Shown piece by piece: positions 41,114 to 44,753 of a stretch of DNA of 44,753 nucleotides (position 1 is the first letter of the stretch; every line of letters starts with the position of its first letter). The translations under genes and the position numbers were made by a program. Below the pieces are notes generated by a model, which did not search any database, was not told the origin of the DNA, and saw nothing but the letters and a program-made list of their open reading frames with translations. Location: positions 1-44,753 of the forward strand of contig NZ_JAAKZX010000066.1 of NCBI RefSeq assembly GCF_011045025.1, given 5' to 3'. The DNA is from Streptomyces ureilyticus. Its GTDB lineage: Bacteria; Actinomycetota; Actinomycetes; Streptomycetales; Streptomycetaceae.

Positions 41114-41758
41114 TCACGCCCGAGCCAGCGCGGCCCGCCGCCGATGCCGAGCAACCCGCTCCCGGTTCCCACACGTCTCACTGGAACACCACCGACGCCG
41201 CCGCCCCCGCGACGTATCGAGGTAAACGATGGGACAGTTGTCCCCCTCGCACTCCCGGATGCTCGCCCGGGCAACGGGGTCGGTGAGCAGCTCCACGGCA
41301 TCGCGAGCCACAGCAGCAAGGAGCGCGGCACACGACGGGTCGCCATCGAGGGCCCGTACGAGAGACCCCCCGTCGTCCCACACCGCACGCGGAGCCGGCG
41401 TCGGCGCGGCGCAGGCCAGCTCATTGACGCGGGCCAGAGCGATACCGAAGGGCCGGGATTCTCGCGAGGGCTCCCCACGCACCAACTGCCCGATATGCCC
41501 ACGCAGTTCCCGAAACCCCACGAGCCACGACGCATCGACCGCCCCCATCGCCGTACCCGCCGGAACAAGCCCCGATCCGCCGATCCAGGCCCGCAACGGC
41601 TCGACCGCGTCAAGCCGTTCCTCGGGATGCGTGGTCGCCAGCAGGTCCAGACAGATCCGCCCGGAGTCGAACCGCAGCTCGTATGAGGACGAGGCCGAGG
41701 ACGGAGCCGAGTACGAGGACGAGCCGGTGGCCGTGCCCGCGGCCATACCCAATGCCAT
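41114..41758 (-). CDS. CGNR zinc-finger (ABATE-domain) regulator
   Basis: 214 residues from the ATG at 41758 (AGGA just upstream). The N-terminal ABATE domain (FDSGRICLDLLATTHPEERL) is followed by a C-terminal CGNR zinc finger with CEGDNC and CSSETCGNRERVARHRRR. Such proteins are putative stress-linked DNA-binding regulators. A serine-rich tract of 20 residues precedes the domain. Targets unknown. Confidence 0.85.
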   Translation of the reverse strand: MALGMAAGTATGSSSYSAPSSASSSYELRFDSGRICLDLLATTHPEERLDAVEPLRAWIGGSGLVPAGTAMGAVDASWLVGFRELRGHIGQLVRGEPSRESRPFGIALARVNELACAAPTPAPRAVWDDGGSLVRALDGDPSCAALLAAVARDAVELLTDPVARASIRECEGDNCPIVYLDTSRGRRRRWCSSETCGNRERVARHRRRAALARA

Positions 41759-41911
41759 GTTCCTGTCACCGCCTTGGGGTAACGCCATAAGGGGTCGGTG
41801 AGGGTCGTACCCCTACAGTGCCCGCCCACGGCCGCAGCCGGAACCCCCAGGAGGAACCCGACGCGGCAGCGTCAGCTCCGACGCGGCGGCGTCAGCCCTG
41901 ACGCAGCAGCA

Positions 41912-43138
41912 TCAGACGTCCGCGTACTTCGAGTCCGCCGCCGGATCCAGCGCAAGCCGATACCCCCGCTTGACCACCGTCTGGATCAGCTTCGGCGCCC
42001 CCAGCGCCGTACGCAGCCGAGCCATCGCCGTCTCGACGGCATGCTCGTCCCGCCCCGCGCCAGGCAACGCCCGCAGCAGTTCGGCCCGGGACACAACCCA
42101 CCCCGGCCGCCGCGACAACGCCCGCAGCAGAGACATCCCGGCCGGCGGTACGGGCCGCAGCTCACCGTCCACCAGCACGGCGTGCCCACGGATCTCCACC
42201 CGATGCCCCGAGATCGGCAACGTACGGGCCCGCGAAGGCAGTTCCTGACACAGCAGCTGTACGAGGGGGCCGAGCCGGAAGCGTTCCGGCTGAACCGTGT
42301 CGATGCCCCGAGCCTGCAACGGCAGCGCGGTCACCGGCCCGACGCAGGCCGCGAGTACGTCATGGTTGAGGGCGGCGAGGAGCTCCGGCAGCAGCCCACG
42401 CTCCTCCGCGCGGCCCAGCAGCGAGGCTGCGGCCGGCGCACTGGTGAAGGTCAGCGCGTCCAGGCCGCGACTGACCGTGGCGTCGAGCAGCCGGTCCACG
42501 GGCGCGATGTCCTCCGGCGGCATCCACCGGTAGACGGGCACACCGACGACCTCCGCACCCGAGTCCCGCAGCGCCTCGACGAAGCCGGGCAGCGGCTCGC
42601 CGTGCAGCTGGATCGCGATCCGCCGCCCGTCGACCCCTTCCTCCAGCAGCCGGTCGAGCACCTCGGCCATGGACTCGGAGGACGGGGACCACTCCTCGGT
42701 GAGCCCCTGGGCCCGTACCGCCCCTTTGACCTTGGGCCCGCGGGCGAGCAGTTCGACCCCGCGCAGCCGGTCGAGCAGCGCCTCGCCGAGCCCCCAGCCG
42801 TCGGCGGCCTCGACCCACCCCCGGAACCCGATCGCGGTGGTGGCGACCACGACGTCCGGCGCCTGGTCGATGAGTTCCTTGGTGGCGGCGAGCAGTTCGC
42901 TGTCGTCGGAGAGGGGCACGATGCGCAGGGCCGGGGCGTGCAGAACGGCGGCACCGCGCCGCTGGAGCAGGGCACCGAGTTCGTCGGCACGGCGGGCCGC
43001 CGTCACGCCGACGGTGAATCCCGCGAGGGGCCCGTGTTCGTGTCGGTCTGGTCGCTGCAGTTCGTCGTGCATCAGCTCTCGTCCCGATGTCGATTCATCC
43101 CGCACCGGTCTGTCGTCCCGGTCGTACCCGCCGTACAT
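41912..43138 (-). CDS. nnaR: NnaR: uroporphyrinogen-III-synthase-like plus winged-helix regulator
   Basis: 408 residues as annotated from the ATG at 43138; the ATG at 43072 (386 residues) is an alternative, since TTGACA lies just before the first one. Residues about 40-280 resemble HemD/uroporphyrinogen-III synthase (FTVGVTAARRADELGALLQRRG). Residues about 310-395 are an OmpR-type winged helix. In S. coelicolor NnaR acts with GlnR in nitrate/nitrite assimilation. It follows narK, consistent with that. Whether it retains enzyme activity cannot be told here. Confidence 0.88.
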   Translation of the reverse strand: MYGGYDRDDRPVRDESTSGRELMHDELQRPDRHEHGPLAGFTVGVTAARRADELGALLQRRGAAVLHAPALRIVPLSDDSELLAATKELIDQAPDVVVATTAIGFRGWVEAADGWGLGEALLDRLRGVELLARGPKVKGAVRAQGLTEEWSPSSESMAEVLDRLLEEGVDGRRIAIQLHGEPLPGFVEALRDSGAEVVGVPVYRWMPPEDIAPVDRLLDATVSRGLDALTFTSAPAAASLLGRAEERGLLPELLAALNHDVLAACVGPVTALPLQARGIDTVQPERFRLGPLVQLLCQELPSRARTLPISGHRVEIRGHAVLVDGELRPVPPAGMSLLRALSRRPGWVVSRAELLRALPGAGRDEHAVETAMARLRTALGAPKLIQTVVKRGYRLALDPAADSKYADV

Positions 43139-43148
43139 CAGCGGTCGA

Positions 43149-43180
43149 CCGAGCCTGTCAACGGCTCGTGACAGGCTCGG
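43149..43180 (-). terminator. Hairpin between narK and nnaR
   Basis: CCGAGCCTGTCA (43149-43160) and TGACAGGCTCGG (43169-43180) form a perfect 12-bp stem with loop ACGGCTCG. It ends narK mRNA 27 bp after its stop. The same segment carries TTGACA, which may start a separate nnaR promoter. Confidence 0.65.
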
Positions 43181-43206
43181 TTCCGCTAGATGTCGGCGGT
43201 GTTACG

Positions 43207-44589
43207 TCACACCTTCGCGTAGCTGAGCTGCGGCTTTGCCTCGGTGGCTGCGGTGGCCTCGCTCTGGGCACTCGCCGGGTGGCGAAGGTATACGGCCCAG
43301 GTGACCACGAAGCAGACCGCGTAGAAGGCGAGGAAGGCGACGAAGGCGCCGGTTCCGGTGCCCGCGGACAGGAAGGACTGGCGGAAGGCGAGGTTGATGC
43401 CGAGCCCACCGAGCGCGCCCACGGCCCCGATGAGACCCATGGAGGCACCGGACAGGCGGCGCCCGTACGCGGCGGCCGCCTCACCATCCAGCCCCATGGC
43501 GACAGCCTTGGTCTGGAAGATGCCGGGGATCATCTTGTACGTCGAGCCGTTGCCGAGCCCGGTCAGGACGAACAGCGCGATGAACGCCACGCTGAACAGC
43601 GGCAGCGACTCCGCCACGGAGGCCGCGACGATCGCGCCGGTGGCCACCATCATGGCCGCGAAGTTCCAGAGGGTGATCTTCGCGCCGCCGAAACGGTCGG
43701 CGAGCCAGCCGCCGAGGGGCCGGATCAGCGAGCCCAGCAGCGGGCCGATGAAGGTGATCGAGGCCGCCTGCAGAGGCGTACGGCCGAACTGCGTCTGCAG
43801 CACGAGGCCGAACGCGAAGCTGTAGCCGATGAAGGAGCCGAAGGTGCCGATGTAGAGGAAGGACATGATCCAGGTGTGCGCGTCCTTGACGGCATCCTTG
43901 GCCGCGCCGGTGTCGTTCTTCACCGACGAGATGTTGTTCATGAAGACGGCGGCGCAGACGGCGGAGATGATGATGAACGGGATGTAGAGGCCCAGCAGCA
44001 GTCGCGGCCCGCCGCTCGCCCCGATGACCGCGAGCCCGACCAGCTGCACCACCGGTACGCCGATGTTGCCGCCGCCCGCGTTGAGACCGAGCGCCCAGCC
44101 CTTCTTCCGCAGCGGGAAGAAGCTGTTGATGTTGGTCATGGAGGAGGCGAAGTTGCCACCGCCGATGCCCGCGAGCACCGCGCAGGCCATGAACGTGGAG
44201 TACGAGGTGCCCGGCTCCATCACGATGTACGCGGCGATGGTCGGGGCGAGCAGCGCACTCGCCGAGAAGATCGTCCAGTTGCGGCCACCGAAGCGGGCGA
44301 CGGCGAAGGTGTACGGCACGCGCACGATCGAGCCGACCAGGGTCCCCATGGCGACGAGGAAGAACTTGTCGGCGGGGGTGAGCCCGTACTCGGGGCCCAT
44401 GAAGAGCACCATCACCGACCAGAGGGTCCAGATCGAGAACCCGATGTGTTCCGAGAGCACGGAGAACCAAAGGTTCCGCCGGGCGACCTTCTCGCCGGTC
44501 TCTTTCCAGAAGGTCTCGTTCTCCGGATCCCAGTGCTCGATCCAGCGGCCTCCCTTGCTCGATGCGGGCGCTGTACTAGGGGCTGTCAT
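43207..44589 (-). CDS. narK: Nitrate/nitrite transporter NarK (MFS)
   Basis: 460 residues with 12 hydrophobic segments and the nitrate/nitrite porter signature including NAGGGNIGVPVVQLVG and GWLADRFGGAKIT. It likely imports nitrate or exports nitrite. The ATG at 44589 follows GGAGG by four bases. It lies upstream of nnaR in the same direction. A GlnR-like box is 85-100 bp before the start. Confidence 0.93.
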   Translation of the reverse strand: MTAPSTAPASSKGGRWIEHWDPENETFWKETGEKVARRNLWFSVLSEHIGFSIWTLWSVMVLFMGPEYGLTPADKFFLVAMGTLVGSIVRVPYTFAVARFGGRNWTIFSASALLAPTIAAYIVMEPGTSYSTFMACAVLAGIGGGNFASSMTNINSFFPLRKKGWALGLNAGGGNIGVPVVQLVGLAVIGASGGPRLLLGLYIPFIIISAVCAAVFMNNISSVKNDTGAAKDAVKDAHTWIMSFLYIGTFGSFIGYSFAFGLVLQTQFGRTPLQAASITFIGPLLGSLIRPLGGWLADRFGGAKITLWNFAAMMVATGAIVAASVAESLPLFSVAFIALFVLTGLGNGSTYKMIPGIFQTKAVAMGLDGEAAAAYGRRLSGASMGLIGAVGALGGLGINLAFRQSFLSAGTGTGAFVAFLAFYAVCFVVTWAVYLRHPASAQSEATAATEAKPQLSYAKV

Positions 44590-44673
44590 GACGCCTCCAC
44601 GGTTCTCCGGTGCTCAGGTGTCGTACGTGGGGTCCGTACTTGGGGTGATGAGTCCCGAAGGTAGGGATGGCGC

Positions 44674-44689
44674 GTTTCCGGTCTGTGCC
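44674..44689 (-). promoter_or_regulatory. GlnR-box candidate upstream of narK
   Basis: On the minus strand GGCAC-N6-GAAAC matches the GlnR half-pair GTnAC-N6-GAAAC with one mismatch. Known GlnR/NnaR control of nitrate genes supports the reading; 16 bp matching alone is weak. Confidence 0.45.
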
Positions 44690-44753
44690 TGTGAGTGACC
44701 GCCGGGGAACGTTGCTCTCACGAGGGGGCGGGGGCGGCGGTGAGGTCGAGAGG

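Noticed and set aside
40942..41286. Small plus-strand gene with a TTA (bldA) codon
   Set aside because: Most of it lies antisense to the CGNR gene and hairpins; no domain or codon bias supports it.

Overview
The window reads as one contiguous piece of a Streptomyces chromosome. It has very high GC with G/C-ending codons, GTG and TTG starts, several apparently leaderless genes, long antisense open frames that are codon-bias shadows, and actinobacterial gene sets such as clpS-DUF2017, cysO/cysM/JAMM protease, sigU-type ECF sigma/anti-sigma and nnaR-narK. From memory the order matches the S. coelicolor core region around SCO2910-SCO2959 (cysM ... hppD ... murA, hupA, malic enzyme, helD, sigU/rsuA, nnaR, narK). 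It is therefore mostly a conserved core segment rather than a horizontally acquired island.

Layout: 1-2.1 kb, cysteine synthesis on the minus strand (JAMM protease, a 31-codon Cys leader peptide, sulfur carrier CysO, CysM). 2.1-4.9 kb, a Na+/amino-acid symporter, DUF2017 and ClpS. 5.0-7.5 kb, NAD salvage (nicotinate phosphoribosyltransferase, nicotinamidase) and an unknown protein. 8.0-10.7 kb, a small membrane protein and two RDD membrane proteins. 10.9-15.6 kb, a GlcD-like FAD oxidase, tyrosine catabolism (HPPD with a divergent AsnC regulator and a nearby IclR regulator) and a Lon-like secreted protease. 16-20 kb, a DEAD helicase, a Doc-type toxin-antitoxin pair and an MFS exporter. 20.2-21.0 kb, tRNA-Cys(GCA) and an apparent orphan SUKH-type immunity protein. 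21.2-26.0 kb, a three-subunit molybdenum hydroxylase. 26.3-31.3 kb, a chitobiose/GlcNAc-type ABC importer with a cytoplasmic GH20 hexosaminidase, preceded by a DasR-like (dre) site. 31.5-36.3 kb, DUF3039, YqgE, MurA, HU and malic enzyme. 36.45-36.6 kb, a strong small-RNA candidate with its own promoter, branched fold and terminator. 36.7-40.7 kb, a HelD-type RNA polymerase recycling ATPase and SigU/RsuA. 41-44.6 kb, a CGNR zinc-finger regulator, NnaR and NarK.

The observations I rate highest are: the small-RNA gene at about 36450-36597; a 147-bp palindromic element inserted in frame inside the GH20 hexosaminidase (26767-26913); the cysteine leader-peptide region with a 14-bp dyad next to its promoter and a CysO whose C-terminus runs two residues past Gly-Gly; a molybdenum hydroxylase whose catalytic Glu appears to be Ala and whose FeS subunit carries about 325 extra N-terminal residues; and a recurring leaderless promoter pattern (TANNNT 6-8 nt before the start codon). 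Everything here comes from reading the sequence; no searches or folding programs were run.
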